Notes: generated from the letters alone by a model not told the origin. Shown: positions 29,245 to 37,134, counted from the first letter of the stretch. The stretch: 64,000 nucleotides of DNA from Streptomyces triticagri (GCF_003429565.1 NZ_QUAK01000149.1:62001-126000), one strand, 5' to 3'. A program made the numbers and translations.

Positions 29245-30086
29245 TGAAGAAGCTCGACGTCCTGACCCTTGAGCGCGTCGCTCGTCTCATCGTCGACATT
29301 GACGGCCCCTTCGAACGGCGCGGCTACCAGCTGGAACAACTCCTGCGACGCGCAGCCTGGCCATCGCCTCCCGACTACGACGGCTCACCGCGCATCGCGT
29401 GGCTTACGGACGTCATGGCCGGTACCGATGACCACGCCGCTGTCAGTCGACTGCTCTGTCGCATCTGTGACCCGCTCGAATACGACGACGGCCGTTCCTC
29501 CGCCGAGATCATCCGCCAAGAGCTGAACAGTCTCCTCGCAGCAGAGCGGGTGGCGGTCACCTACGTCGCAGGGCGCCCCGTCCTGGGAGAGGTCGGCACC
29601 GACGGTCACAGCACGCTGTTCTCCGCCCCCGAGGACCTGGAAGAGCGAATCCGTCCCCTCGTCAGCAGCGAGGAGTTCCTGCAACAACTCATGGAGAGGG
29701 TCACCGAAACGCAGATCTGTGAGCAGCACGGTGCGTACGGCATGGCGCTCATCGGCATCGGCAGCTTCACGGAAGCCCTTCTCCTCGAGGTACTAACCCA
29801 TAGAGATCCAAGCCTTCAACGAGGCTTCCCCCAGGGCGAGAAGCGCGTTGCCCCTGAACGGGCGAGCTTTGCCCTGCTGCTCGACACTGCTCGTACCCGA
29901 GGATGGATTCAGATGGACGCCCACGACTTCATGGCGATCGTCCGTGAGTATCGAAACTTCGTCCACCTCCGCAAGCAACGAGAACGCGGCGTGGTCCCGG
30001 ATCGAGACACCGTCGGCATGTGCTGGGGACCAGTCCTCGCGGTGCTCAACGACCTCGAGACCACCCGAGAGCACATTGTTGTGTGA
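29244..30086 (+). CDS. HEPN-like protein coupled to the helicase-nuclease
   Basis: 280 residues. The N-terminal ~110 residues (GYQLEQLLRRAAWP, PRIAWLTDVMAG, LLCRICDPLEYDD) recall the N-terminal domains attached to AbiJ-type HEPN proteins. The C-terminal helical region from about 165 has ALIGIGSFTEALLLEVL and, at 234-241, REYRNFVH followed by LRKQRERG. This matches the RN..H element of HEPN ribonucleases, though the spacing is Rx3H rather than the canonical Rx4-6H unless the earlier Arg is used. The one-base overlap with the helicase gene indicates a shared function. HEPN proteins usually cleave RNA in abortive-infection or toxin roles; that activity is inferred here. Confidence 0.65.
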   Translation: MKKLDVLTLERVARLIVDIDGPFERRGYQLEQLLRRAAWPSPPDYDGSPRIAWLTDVMAGTDDHAAVSRLLCRICDPLEYDDGRSSAEIIRQELNSLLAAERVAVTYVAGRPVLGEVGTDGHSTLFSAPEDLEERIRPLVSSEEFLQQLMERVTETQICEQHGAYGMALIGIGSFTEALLLEVLTHRDPSLQRGFPQGEKRVAPERASFALLLDTARTRGWIQMDAHDFMAIVREYRNFVHLRKQRERGVVPDRDTVGMCWGPVLAVLNDLETTREHIVV

Positions 30087-30216
30087 TCACGCCCACCACC
30101 AGACGTCGCCGAAACGTAGCGCCCAGATGGTCCATGGCTGGTCCGGGGCGGGCGCAATTTCGCGGTGAATGGATCCAGAAGGTTACTGACGGGTCACTGA
30201 TAGTGGCTGCACTCTG

Positions 30217-30254
30217 TGGGTGCCTGAAAGGGCAAAGCTTCTTCCAGGCACCCA
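30217..30254. terminator. Hairpin terminator downstream of aldehyde dehydrogenase
   Basis: TGGGTGCCTG and CAGGCACCCA form a 10-bp perfect stem with an 18-nt loop, 10 bp beyond the aldehyde dehydrogenase stop. It lies on the island side of the junction, so the inserted DNA probably brought its own terminator for the rebuilt gene end. It could also stop the HEPN-like transcript. Confidence 0.7.
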
Positions 30255-30264
30255 ACTTGAGGCT

Positions 30265-30322
30265 CTAGAAGAAGCCCAGCTTGTCCGGCGAGTACGACAC
30301 CAGCATGTTCTTCGTCTGCTGG
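30265..30322. repeat. Right island boundary repeat (3' end of aldehyde dehydrogenase)
   Basis: Partner of 22216-22273: 55 of 58 identities, with mismatches at 30290, 30302 and 30313. The repeat begins at the stop codon and runs into the coding sequence for QQTKNMLVSYSPDKLGFF. Integration that duplicates a gene 3' end while keeping the gene whole is a common strategy of integrative elements. Confidence 0.85.
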
Positions 30323-31788
30323 TAGTGGTCCAGCATCATGCGGTGGTTCTCGCGGCCGATGCCCGACTGTTTGTAGCCGCCGAAGGCGGCGTGGGCCGGG
30401 TAGGCGTGGTAGTTGTTCACCCAGACGCGGCCCGCCTGGATCGAACGGCCCGCCCGGTAGGCGGTGTTGGCGTCCCGGGTCCAGACCCCCGCGCCGAGGC
30501 CGTACAGCGTGTCGTTGGCGATCTTGATGGCGTCGTCGTAGTTGTCGAAGGACGCGACCGACACCACCGGACCGAAGATCTCCTCCTGGAAGATCCGCAT
30601 ACGGTTGTCGCCCTCGAAGACGGTCGGCTGGACGTAGTAACCGCCCGCCAACTCGCCGTCGTACTGCACGCGGTGGCCGCCGGTCAGGACCTTCGCGCCC
30701 TCGCGCTGACCGATGTCCAGATACGAAAGGATCTTCTCCAGCTGGTCGTTGGAGGCCTGGGCGCCGATCATCGTCTCGGTGTCCAGCGGATGGCCCGGGA
30801 CGATCTGCTCGGTGCGCGCGACCGCCGCGTCCAGGAACTCGCTGTAGTGGCCGCGCTGGATGAGCGCACGCGACGGACAGGTGCAGACCTCGCCCTGGTT
30901 CAGGGCGAACATGGTGAAGCCCTCGAGGGCCTTGTCGCGGAAGGCGTCGTCCTCGGCCCACACGTCGTCGAAGAAGATGTTCGGCGACTTGCCGCCCAGC
31001 TCCAGCGTGACCGGTTTGATGTTCTCCGAGGCGTACTGCATGATCAGCCGGCCCGTGGTGGTCTCACCCGTGAAGGCGACCTTCGCGACCCGCGGGCTGG
31101 ACGCCAGCGGCTTGCCTGCCTCGGCGCCGAAGCCGTTGACGATGTTGACCACGCCGGGCGGCAGCAGATCGGCGATGAGACTCATCCAGTAGTGCACGGA
31201 GACCGGGGTCTGCTCCGCCGGCTTGAGGACCACCGCATTGCCCGCGGCGAGCGCGGGTGCCAGCTTCCAAGTGGCCATCAGGATCGGGAAGTTCCACGGG
31301 ATGATCTGCGCCACCACGCCGAGCGGCTCATGGAAGTGGTACGCCACGGTGTCGTCGTCGATCTCGCTGAGCGAACCCTCCTGCGCGCGGATGGTGCCCG
31401 CGAAATAGCGGAAGTGGTCGATGGCGAGGGGGATGTCCGCCGCCAGTGTCTCTCGGACCGGCTTGCCGTTCTCCCAGGACTCGGCGACGGCCAGGGACTC
31501 GAGGTTGGCCTCCATGCGGTCGGCGATCCGGTTGAGGATACCGGCACGCTCCGCGGCCGGCGTCCGGCCCCAGGCGGGAGCCGCCGCGTGCGCGGCGTCG
31601 AGGGCGCGCTCGACGTCCTCGGCGGTGCCGCGGGCCACCTCGGTGAAGGACCGTCCGTTCACCGGACTCGGATTCTCGAAGTACCGGCCGGCCGCGGGCG
31701 GTACGTACTCACCACCGATGAAGTGGTCGTAGCGGGACTGGTAGGAGACGAGGGCGCCTTCGGTGCCGGGCGCGGCGTAACGGGTCAT
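30265..31788 (-). CDS. exaC: NAD-dependent aldehyde dehydrogenase (acetaldehyde type)
   Basis: 507 residues from ATG 31788. It oxidises acetaldehyde and related aldehydes to acids. The catalytic Glu is in VTLELGGKSPNIFF, and the nucleophile Cys in NQGEVCTCPSRALIQ. NAD-binding is shown by FTGETTTGRLIMQYA. The C-terminus HRMMLDHYQQTKNMLVSYSPDKLGFF is typical of ExaC/AldB enzymes. The last ~19 codons coincide with the island boundary repeat, so the present 3' end may derive from the inserted element. A GAF-type activator gene lies immediately upstream on the same strand. Confidence 0.93.
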   Translation of the reverse strand: MTRYAAPGTEGALVSYQSRYDHFIGGEYVPPAAGRYFENPSPVNGRSFTEVARGTAEDVERALDAAHAAAPAWGRTPAAERAGILNRIADRMEANLESLAVAESWENGKPVRETLAADIPLAIDHFRYFAGTIRAQEGSLSEIDDDTVAYHFHEPLGVVAQIIPWNFPILMATWKLAPALAAGNAVVLKPAEQTPVSVHYWMSLIADLLPPGVVNIVNGFGAEAGKPLASSPRVAKVAFTGETTTGRLIMQYASENIKPVTLELGGKSPNIFFDDVWAEDDAFRDKALEGFTMFALNQGEVCTCPSRALIQRGHYSEFLDAAVARTEQIVPGHPLDTETMIGAQASNDQLEKILSYLDIGQREGAKVLTGGHRVQYDGELAGGYYVQPTVFEGDNRMRIFQEEIFGPVVSVASFDNYDDAIKIANDTLYGLGAGVWTRDANTAYRAGRSIQAGRVWVNNYHAYPAHAAFGGYKQSGIGRENHRMMLDHYQQTKNMLVSYSPDKLGFF

Positions 31789-31844
31789 CTCTGCTGGCCT
31801 CCCGTGGACTGCTGCCCGCCGTTGGGCAGCGCTGTCCCGGCACG

Positions 31845-33161
31845 CTAGGTGCGCGGAGGTTGCAACCACGTTGCGGCGGACTGCTCCGCGTCCAGGGCGT
31901 CCGACCGGTCCTGGACCGCGGCCCGTTCGGGCGCGCCCCGCGGCAGGGAGCGGGCGAGGGCGCGCCAGATGTCGGCGTCCTCGGTGCCCCAGGGGCTGTG
32001 CGCCCAGTCGGCGAGCAACTGGGGATCACCACGGTCGGTCAGGGCGGCGCGCAGCGCACGGTCGAGCCGGTCGCGCAGGGTGGCCACCGCGGGCGCCAGG
32101 GACAGCGGCAGCAACGGACCGTCGTACGCCCGCATCGCCGCCGACACGGCTCCCGTCGCCAGCCTTCGCTCCACCAGCTGGAAGTCGGACTCCACCGGTT
32201 CGGTGAGCCGGTACGGGCGGGAGGCGAGCAGATCGGGGCCGAGCAGGCCGCGGAGCCTGGACAGTTCGGCCCGTAGGGTCACCGGCGACATCGACTCGTT
32301 CTCGTAGAGATGCACCAGGAGCTGATCACCGGTCAGGCCCTCGGGGTGGCAGGCGAGCAGGACCAGCAGCTCGCTGTGACGGCGGCTGAGGCGCAGCTTG
32401 CGGCCGTTCGCGACGAGCAGTGCCTCGTCCCTGCCGAGTGCGTGCAGTTCGACCGTGCTGCGGCCGACGGGGCGTTGGTCCAGGGCAAGTTGGGTCTCCG
32501 CGGCGCGGGCGACGGCCTGCACGAAGGCGAGGCTGTGCGGATGGGCGAGCCGGTCGCCGCCGGTGATGTCGACCGCACCGAGCAGCCGTCCGGTGTGCGG
32601 ATCGTGCACGGGGGCGGCGGCGCAAGTCCAGGGCTGCACACGGCGGGTGAAGTGCTCGGCGGCGAAGACCTGCACGGCATGATCGACCGCGACCGCGGTC
32701 CCCGGGGCGTTGGTGCCCACCGCCGTCTCCGACCAGCGGGCACCCGGTACGAAGTTCATGCAGTCGGCGCGCTTGCGGGTGGCGCTGTGCCCCTCCACCC
32801 ACAGGAGTCTGCCGTGCGCGTCGCACACAGCCAGAAGGTGTTCCCCGTCGGTGGCGAAGGTGCTCATCAGTTCGCGGAACAGTGGCATCACCCGGGCCAG
32901 CGGATGCTCCGCGCGATAGGAACCGAGGTCGTCGTCGGTCAACTCCACGCGTGCGGAGCCGTCGGGACTGACCCTCGCCCGGGCCGAGCGCTGCCAGGAA
33001 TCGGCGACCACGGCACGCACGGGCCGCTGGACGGTGCCCGCGGCGGTGAAGGTGTCGTGCGCGCCGCGCAGGGCACGCGCATGGTCCGCCGGATCCACGC
33101 CGGAAGTGAGAGCGACCCACGGATCCGTCAACTCGGCCTCCCCTCGGGGGCGATGCGTCAC
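31845..33161 (-). CDS. GAF-domain transcriptional regulator, AcoR-like without AAA+ domain
   Basis: 438 residues from GTG 33161. The N-terminal sensory part has SWQRSARARVSPDG, then a GAF domain (VCDAHGRLLWVEGHSATRKRADCMNFVPGARWSETAVGTNAPGTA in pieces) and AAAPVHDPHTGRLLGAVDITGGD, as in AcoR. The sigma-54-interacting AAA+ module is absent. The C-terminal region has a winged-helix-like segment (LRLSRRHSELLVLLACHPEGLTGDQLLVHLY ... LRAELSRLRGLLG). It lies just upstream of and codirectional with exaC, so it probably activates that gene in response to an aldehyde or alcohol. Confidence 0.85.
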   Translation of the reverse strand: MTHRPRGEAELTDPWVALTSGVDPADHARALRGAHDTFTAAGTVQRPVRAVVADSWQRSARARVSPDGSARVELTDDDLGSYRAEHPLARVMPLFRELMSTFATDGEHLLAVCDAHGRLLWVEGHSATRKRADCMNFVPGARWSETAVGTNAPGTAVAVDHAVQVFAAEHFTRRVQPWTCAAAPVHDPHTGRLLGAVDITGGDRLAHPHSLAFVQAVARAAETQLALDQRPVGRSTVELHALGRDEALLVANGRKLRLSRRHSELLVLLACHPEGLTGDQLLVHLYENESMSPVTLRAELSRLRGLLGPDLLASRPYRLTEPVESDFQLVERRLATGAVSAAMRAYDGPLLPLSLAPAVATLRDRLDRALRAALTDRGDPQLLADWAHSPWGTEDADIWRALARSLPRGAPERAAVQDRSDALDAEQSAATWLQPPRT

Positions 33162-33240
33162 CTGCCATCGTCGCCCCGCGGCGGGCGCCCGACAACCGCC
33201 CCAGCAGGAACGGGCGAACGGCGGTCGCCGGGCGGCCGGT

Positions 33241-33840
33241 TCACGCCGCCTTGATCAGCCGCATGTAGCGGGCCCAATCCCAGTGCGGACCGGGGTCGGT
33301 GTGGGTGGCGCCCGGCACCTCGTTGTGGCCGATGATGTGGTCGCGGTTGCGGGGGATGCCGTAGGTGTCGCAGAGGTGGGCGGTCAGGGCGGCCGACGAG
33401 GCGTACATCTCGTCCGTGAAGTACTCCGGCTGATCCACCCAGCCCTCGTGCTCGATGCCGATGCTGCGGGTGTTGTAGTCCCAATTGCCCGCGTGCCAGC
33501 CGATGTCGCGGTCGGCGACGCACTGGGCGACATGGCCGTCCTTCGAGCGGACCAGGTAGTGCGCGGACACCTGCTTGTCGGGATTCCGGAAGATCGCCAG
33601 GGTGTCCGCGTACGTCTCCTGCGTGACGTGTACGACGACGAAGTCGACCGGATACGCCGAAGGGCGGTCGGAGGAGGTGTAGTTGGAGGGGCTCGCCGGG
33701 ATCCACTCGGCGTCCGGATAGTCGCGCGGACGCCGGCGGGCCGCCGTCGCTGCGGTGGCCGGCACGAGGGCCGCCGGGACGGCCAGCGCCGCACCCTGCA
33801 GGATGCGGCGCCTGCTCGGCATACGTCGGGCTCGGTCCAT
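33241..33840 (-). CDS. Secreted N-acetylmuramoyl-L-alanine amidase
   Basis: 199 residues from ATG 33840. A Tat-type signal peptide with RRRILQGAALAVPAALVPATAATA precedes an amidase_2/PGRP domain. Zinc-binding residues are the His in VDFVVVHVTQE, and HNEVPGATHTDPGPHWDW near the C-terminus. It would cut the MurNAc-L-Ala bond of peptidoglycan outside the cell. The compact size means there is no extra cell-wall-binding domain. An upstream extension through the xylulokinase gene in this frame is not coding. Confidence 0.92.
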   Translation of the reverse strand: MDRARRMPSRRRILQGAALAVPAALVPATAATAARRRPRDYPDAEWIPASPSNYTSSDRPSAYPVDFVVVHVTQETYADTLAIFRNPDKQVSAHYLVRSKDGHVAQCVADRDIGWHAGNWDYNTRSIGIEHEGWVDQPEYFTDEMYASSAALTAHLCDTYGIPRNRDHIIGHNEVPGATHTDPGPHWDWARYMRLIKAA

Positions 33841-34070
33841 GGTCCTTGCCTCTCTGTGTGGGGGCGTACGAGCGGCCCGCGCGGAGGTGGACGTACGGTC
33901 GGCGTGACCGTCGGGGCGCACGGGTGCGCTGTACTCGACGTGGTGCACGGACGGTGTGGTCCGCCGATTCGATGAAGCGTCAAGTACCGTACGGCTACGC
34001 CGTGTTGAGGCGAAAGAGGGACTGCCGGTACCGGGTCGGTACCGACGGGCTCGATGCCGGCTTCGGAGAA

Positions 34071-35537
34071 CTAGGAGGTGCCGCCCGGGGATCCGGATCC
34101 GTCGAACAGCGGCACGGCGTCCGAGAGGACGCCCTCGATGCGCTCCCAGGCGGCGTCGTCGCGTTCCGTCGGCTCGAGGACCGGCCCGTCGGAGGTGCCC
34201 CAGCGGCGCGCCACCGCGGCCGCGTCCTCGCCGGTGAGCAGCCCGGCCGCCTGGGCGGCAGCGCCGAGCGCGACGAGCTCCTGTGCCCGCGGGACCTGCA
34301 CGGGCCGTCCGCTGAGCCGGCGCACCGTCTGCTGCCAGGCGGTGCCACGGGCGCCGCCGCCGATCAGGAGCAGGGGAGAGGCCGAACCGTCGACCGTCCG
34401 CTCGTCCTGGCCGAGCACCAGGCCGAGCGCCCGCAGCAGGGCGAACACCGCACCGTCGTAGGCGGCTTGCAGCAGCTGACCGGCGGTGGTCTCGTGGCGC
34501 AGCCCGTGGAGCAGGCCGGATGCACCCGGCAGGTTGGGTGTGCGTTCGCCGTCCAGGAACGGCAGCAGTACGGCGGAGCCGCCGGACTCCACGGCCTCGC
34601 GGTCCCGGCCGAGCAGTGCGGCGATGCGGTCCACGGCGAGCGTGCAGTTCAGGGTGCAGGCCAGCGGCAGCCAGTCGCCGCGGGCGTCGGCGAATCCGGC
34701 GACCGTGCCGCTCGGGTCCGGCACGAGCTGTTCCGAGACCGCGTACACGGTGCCGGATGTGCCGAGGCTGAGTACCGGGGTGCCCGGACGCAGGCCGAGT
34801 CCGAGGGCGGCCGCGGCGTTGTCCCCCATGCCCGGACCCACCAACGTCCCTTTGCTGAAGGGGAGGTCGGGCAGCTCGCGTACGGTGCCGGCCACCTCGC
34901 CCGGGCCCACGACGGAAGGCAGGAGCACCGGGTCCAGGTCGGCGAGGGCGAGGATCTCCTCGTCGTAGCGTTCGATGGAAGCGGCCCACCAGCCGGTGCC
35001 CGAGGCGTCCGAGCGGTCCGTGGTGCCCTGGCCGGTGAGGCGCTCCGTGAGGTAGTCGTGCGGGAGGCGCACGGCCGCCGTGGCGGCCGCCGCCGTCGGC
35101 TCGTGCTCGCGCAGCCAGGCCCACTTTCCGACGGTGAATGCGGGAGCGGGCACACTCCCGATGCGATCCGCCCACGCCTTGGGGCCGCCGAGGCGCTGCA
35201 CCAGATCGGCGGTCCTGGCCGCCGGCCGGACGTCGTTCCACAGCAGCGCCGGGCGCACCGGACGTCCGTCGGCGCCGAGCGTCACCAGGCCGTGCTGCTG
35301 GCCTGCCACGGATACAGCCGCGGCCCGCCGTGCGAAGTCGCCGCACTGGGCGAGGGCGTCCGCAAGTGCCTGCCACCACTGCTCGGGATCGCTCTCCCGG
35401 CCGGCGCCGCCGGACACCGTGTGCGGGGCCTGCCCGCTCGCGACGACCTCTCCCGAGGAACTGTCGACCACCAGGGCCTTGGTGGACTGAGTGGAACTGT
35501 CCACGCCGACGACGAGGGGCGCGTCCGCAACTGACAT
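34071..35537 (-). CDS. xylB: Xylulokinase
   Basis: 488 residues from ATG 35537, with GGAG about 8 nt upstream. FGGY-family kinase that phosphorylates D-xylulose for the pentose phosphate pathway. Motifs are GVDSSTQSTKALVVD at the N-terminus, SVAGQQHGLV, SDASGTGWW, LSLGTSGTVYA (second ATPase-core phosphate loop) and LLIGGGARGTAWQQ. No xylose isomerase gene is adjacent. An AT-rich stretch attaatttgttca at 35594-35606 resembles half of a ROK/XylR-type operator. A set of 28-bp tandem repeats lies further upstream. Confidence 0.93.
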   Translation of the reverse strand: MSVADAPLVVGVDSSTQSTKALVVDSSSGEVVASGQAPHTVSGGAGRESDPEQWWQALADALAQCGDFARRAAAVSVAGQQHGLVTLGADGRPVRPALLWNDVRPAARTADLVQRLGGPKAWADRIGSVPAPAFTVGKWAWLREHEPTAAAATAAVRLPHDYLTERLTGQGTTDRSDASGTGWWAASIERYDEEILALADLDPVLLPSVVGPGEVAGTVRELPDLPFSKGTLVGPGMGDNAAAALGLGLRPGTPVLSLGTSGTVYAVSEQLVPDPSGTVAGFADARGDWLPLACTLNCTLAVDRIAALLGRDREAVESGGSAVLLPFLDGERTPNLPGASGLLHGLRHETTAGQLLQAAYDGAVFALLRALGLVLGQDERTVDGSASPLLLIGGGARGTAWQQTVRRLSGRPVQVPRAQELVALGAAAQAAGLLTGEDAAAVARRWGTSDGPVLEPTERDDAAWERIEGVLSDAVPLFDGSGSPGGTS

Positions 35538-35593
35538 CGAGAATCTCCGTCCGAGAATCGGGCGACCGGGAGCTTTCCAGGGATAGTGCCGGA

Positions 35594-35606
35594 GATTAAT
35601 TTGTTC
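35594..35606. promoter_or_regulatory. Possible XylR-like half-operator
   Basis: ATTAATTTGTTCA, about 57 bp upstream of the xylB start, resembles the TTAATTTGTT half-site of ROK-family xylose repressors. No clear second half-site was found, so this is only suggestive. Confidence 0.25.
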
Positions 35607-35635
35607 AGTGCCATGACGAAACAGGCACGGCAGAT

Positions 35636-35719
35636 GCGCGGCGGATCGCGGCTGATGGCGGATGTGTGGTGGATCGCGGCTGACGGCGGATGCGCGGCGG
35701 ATCGCAGCGGACGAGGGTT
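35636..35719. repeat. Three 28-bp tandem repeats upstream of xylB
   Basis: Units start at 35636, 35664 and 35692. Each carries a GGTGGATCGC or GGCGGATCGC core and the first two end GGCGGAT. Identity between units 1 and 2 is high, and unit 3 diverges toward its end. There are no unique spacers, so this is not a CRISPR array. It sits between xylB and the divergent repeat-tailed membrane protein and may be a regulator-binding array or simple slippage expansion. Confidence 0.75.
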
Positions 35720-35799
35720 CCGGCCGGGCAGGCGGTGTGATCGGGCCCAACTCGCCTGTATGGCGCGCACGGTGGCGGCCCATGGGTGACGCTGGGAGC

Positions 35800-36240
35800 A
35801 TGGCCATGCCGCCCGAGCCTCCTCAGACGCCGCCGCCTCAAGCACCGCCACCGCCACCGCCGCCGCCCGGTCCCGAACCGTCGGGGCTGCCGCCGCAGGG
35901 GCCGGGCGGTCGGCGTCCGCCGTTCCTGATCCTGGCGGCGCTGCTCGCGGTGGCGGCGATCGCCGTCGTGGTCGTCGTGCTCAACGGCCGGGACGATCGG
36001 GGCGATCCGGCGAACCCGGGTGATCGCACCAGCGAGACGCCTGATCCGCCGACTCGTACGCCCTCGAAGCTGCCGACCGGAGCGCCGTCCGACCTGCCCA
36101 CCGAGCTGCCGTCCGATCTGCCTACGGAGTTGCCCTCCGATCTCCCCACCGAGCTGTTGCCGTCCGATGTCCCCACCGACCTGCTGCCGTCCGACCTGCC
36201 CACCGGCCTCGGCGCTCCGGCGGACGCGGCCGGCCGCTAG
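35800..36240 (+). CDS. Single-pass membrane protein with Pro-rich head and repeat tail
   Basis: 146 residues from ATG 35800 (35782 is possible). It has a Pro-rich cytoplasmic N-terminus (about 1-35), one membrane helix FLILAALLAVAAIAVVVVVL, then an external Asp/Pro/Thr-rich tail ending in a tandem PTELPSDL-type octapeptide repeat (about residues 90-135). No catalytic domain. The repeat may act as a wall-spanning stalk. Unknown family; the coding nature is supported by a consistent repeat at protein level and GC-rich third positions. Confidence 0.65.
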   Translation: MAMPPEPPQTPPPQAPPPPPPPPGPEPSGLPPQGPGGRRPPFLILAALLAVAAIAVVVVVLNGRDDRGDPANPGDRTSETPDPPTRTPSKLPTGAPSDLPTELPSDLPTELPSDLPTELLPSDVPTDLLPSDLPTGLGAPADAAGR

Positions 36241-36334
36241 CAAGGGCCGGGCGGCTGGTTCCCGGCCGGCGGCAGGGCGCGGGCGGCTGTCCGCCGGTCG
36301 GCGGGTCGCCGCATGGTGTGCCGGGAACGCCGAA

Positions 36335-36367
36335 GCGGCGCCTCCCGCGAGGGGCGGGAGGCGCCGC
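36335..36367. terminator. Bidirectional hairpin terminator
   Basis: A perfect 13-bp stem (GCGGCGCCTCCCG with CGGGAGGCGCCGC) and a 7-nt loop between the convergent repeat-tailed protein and SH3-like protein genes. Confidence 0.8.
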
Positions 36368-36419
36368 GGTCCGCCCCCGGCGGTCAGCGCCGTCGCAGTC
36401 CGCCGGAGGAGGCGCGGGG

Positions 36420-36767
36420 TCAGCAGTGGTTCGGCACGTTGCCCTTGTCGTCGCCCTTCAGGTAGATGGCGCTGACGTAGCCGATGCCGCCGCTGTTGAG
36501 CTTCAGGCGGACCCAGTTGCGGTTGCTGATGCCCTTGTCGTTGACCAGATCGCCCTCGAGCCAGCACTGCGCGTTGTAGCTGTAGCCGTTGTTGACATGG
36601 CTCACGACGCGCTCGCCGAGTGCCGGACCCGCGTGCACCTTGCCGTGGGTCCACGCGACGACGGCGGTGTCCGCCATCGCGGGTCCCGACGACATCAGTG
36701 CCGTGCCGAGCAGAGCGGCGCCGGCCCCGGAGAGGGCGAGGGCGCGCTTGGTGTTCCGTCCGAGCAT
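36420..36767 (-). CDS. Small secreted SH3-like protein
   Basis: 115 residues from ATG 36767, with GGGAG 6 nt upstream (an ATG at 36773 is too close). It has a Sec signal peptide KRALALSGAGAALLGTALMSSGPAMA with an AMA-DT cleavage site. The mature ~80 residues have a bacterial SH3-like pattern (VHAGPALGERVVSHVNNGYSYNAQCWLEG, NRNWVRLKLNSGGIGYVSAIYLKG) and two cysteines likely to form a disulfide. It probably binds cell wall or acts extracellularly. Two BldD-type palindromes upstream suggest developmental control. Confidence 0.82.
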   Translation of the reverse strand: MLGRNTKRALALSGAGAALLGTALMSSGPAMADTAVVAWTHGKVHAGPALGERVVSHVNNGYSYNAQCWLEGDLVNDKGISNRNWVRLKLNSGGIGYVSAIYLKGDDKGNVPNHC

Positions 36768-36796
36768 GTACATCTCCCGTTGAACGACGTCAGGCC

Positions 36797-36813
36797 GGTG
36801 ACGGTGAGTCACC
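36797..36813. promoter_or_regulatory. BldD-type box, proximal
   Basis: GGTGAC-GGTGA-GTCACC, an exact inverted repeat that fits the BldD consensus nTnAC-N5-GTnAn. It lies 30 bp upstream of the SH3-like gene start, where binding would block transcription or the RNA polymerase site. Confidence 0.55.
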
Positions 36814-37108
36814 TGGCCGGTGGCCGGCCCAGCGAATGTCCGGCCGCGGTCCGCACCCCTCTGAGCCGTGATCAACGCTCCCGGACGGCCGGCTACTTGA
36901 TCAATCGCCGATCGGGGTGAGCGCCCGTGCGACTGTTCGGGGAGCGTGTCCGACCTGCTGGAATGCGCCGGTCGCCACCGCGTGTGTTTCGGCCGCGTCG
37001 GCACGGCCGGTACGACGCAGCCGCTCCGCGCGCTGACCGGCCGATGCGGCGCTGTGATGCTTCACAGGTCGGGGCATGCCTGGCTTGATCTTGATGTTCC
37101 AGGCGGAC
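36814..37108. other. Upstream region of the SH3-like gene, no gene seen
   Basis: About 300 bp between the two BldD-type boxes. A 57-codon minus-strand frame (about 36901-37074) has poor third-position GC and no Shine-Dalgarno, and I do not accept it. An unannotated small RNA or long leader is possible but nothing in the sequence proves it. Confidence 0.4.
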
Positions 37109-37125
37109 GGTGACAGGAAGTCACC
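37109..37125. promoter_or_regulatory. BldD-type box, distal
   Basis: GGTGAC-AGGAA-GTCACC, with the same 6-bp arms and 5-bp spacer as the site at 36797. It is 342 bp from the SH3-like gene start and close to the hairpin ending the SWIM/SNF2 transcript. Confidence 0.5.
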
Positions 37126-37134
37126 TACGGGCCA

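Noticed and set aside
33841..35379. Upstream extension of the amidase gene to 712 codons
   Set aside because: The extension runs through the xylulokinase gene in another frame and is Arg/Gly/Pro-rich; the Tat signal peptide fixes the start at 33840.
35636..35719. Possible CRISPR array
   Set aside because: The 28-bp units are directly adjacent with no spacers, and no cas gene is present.
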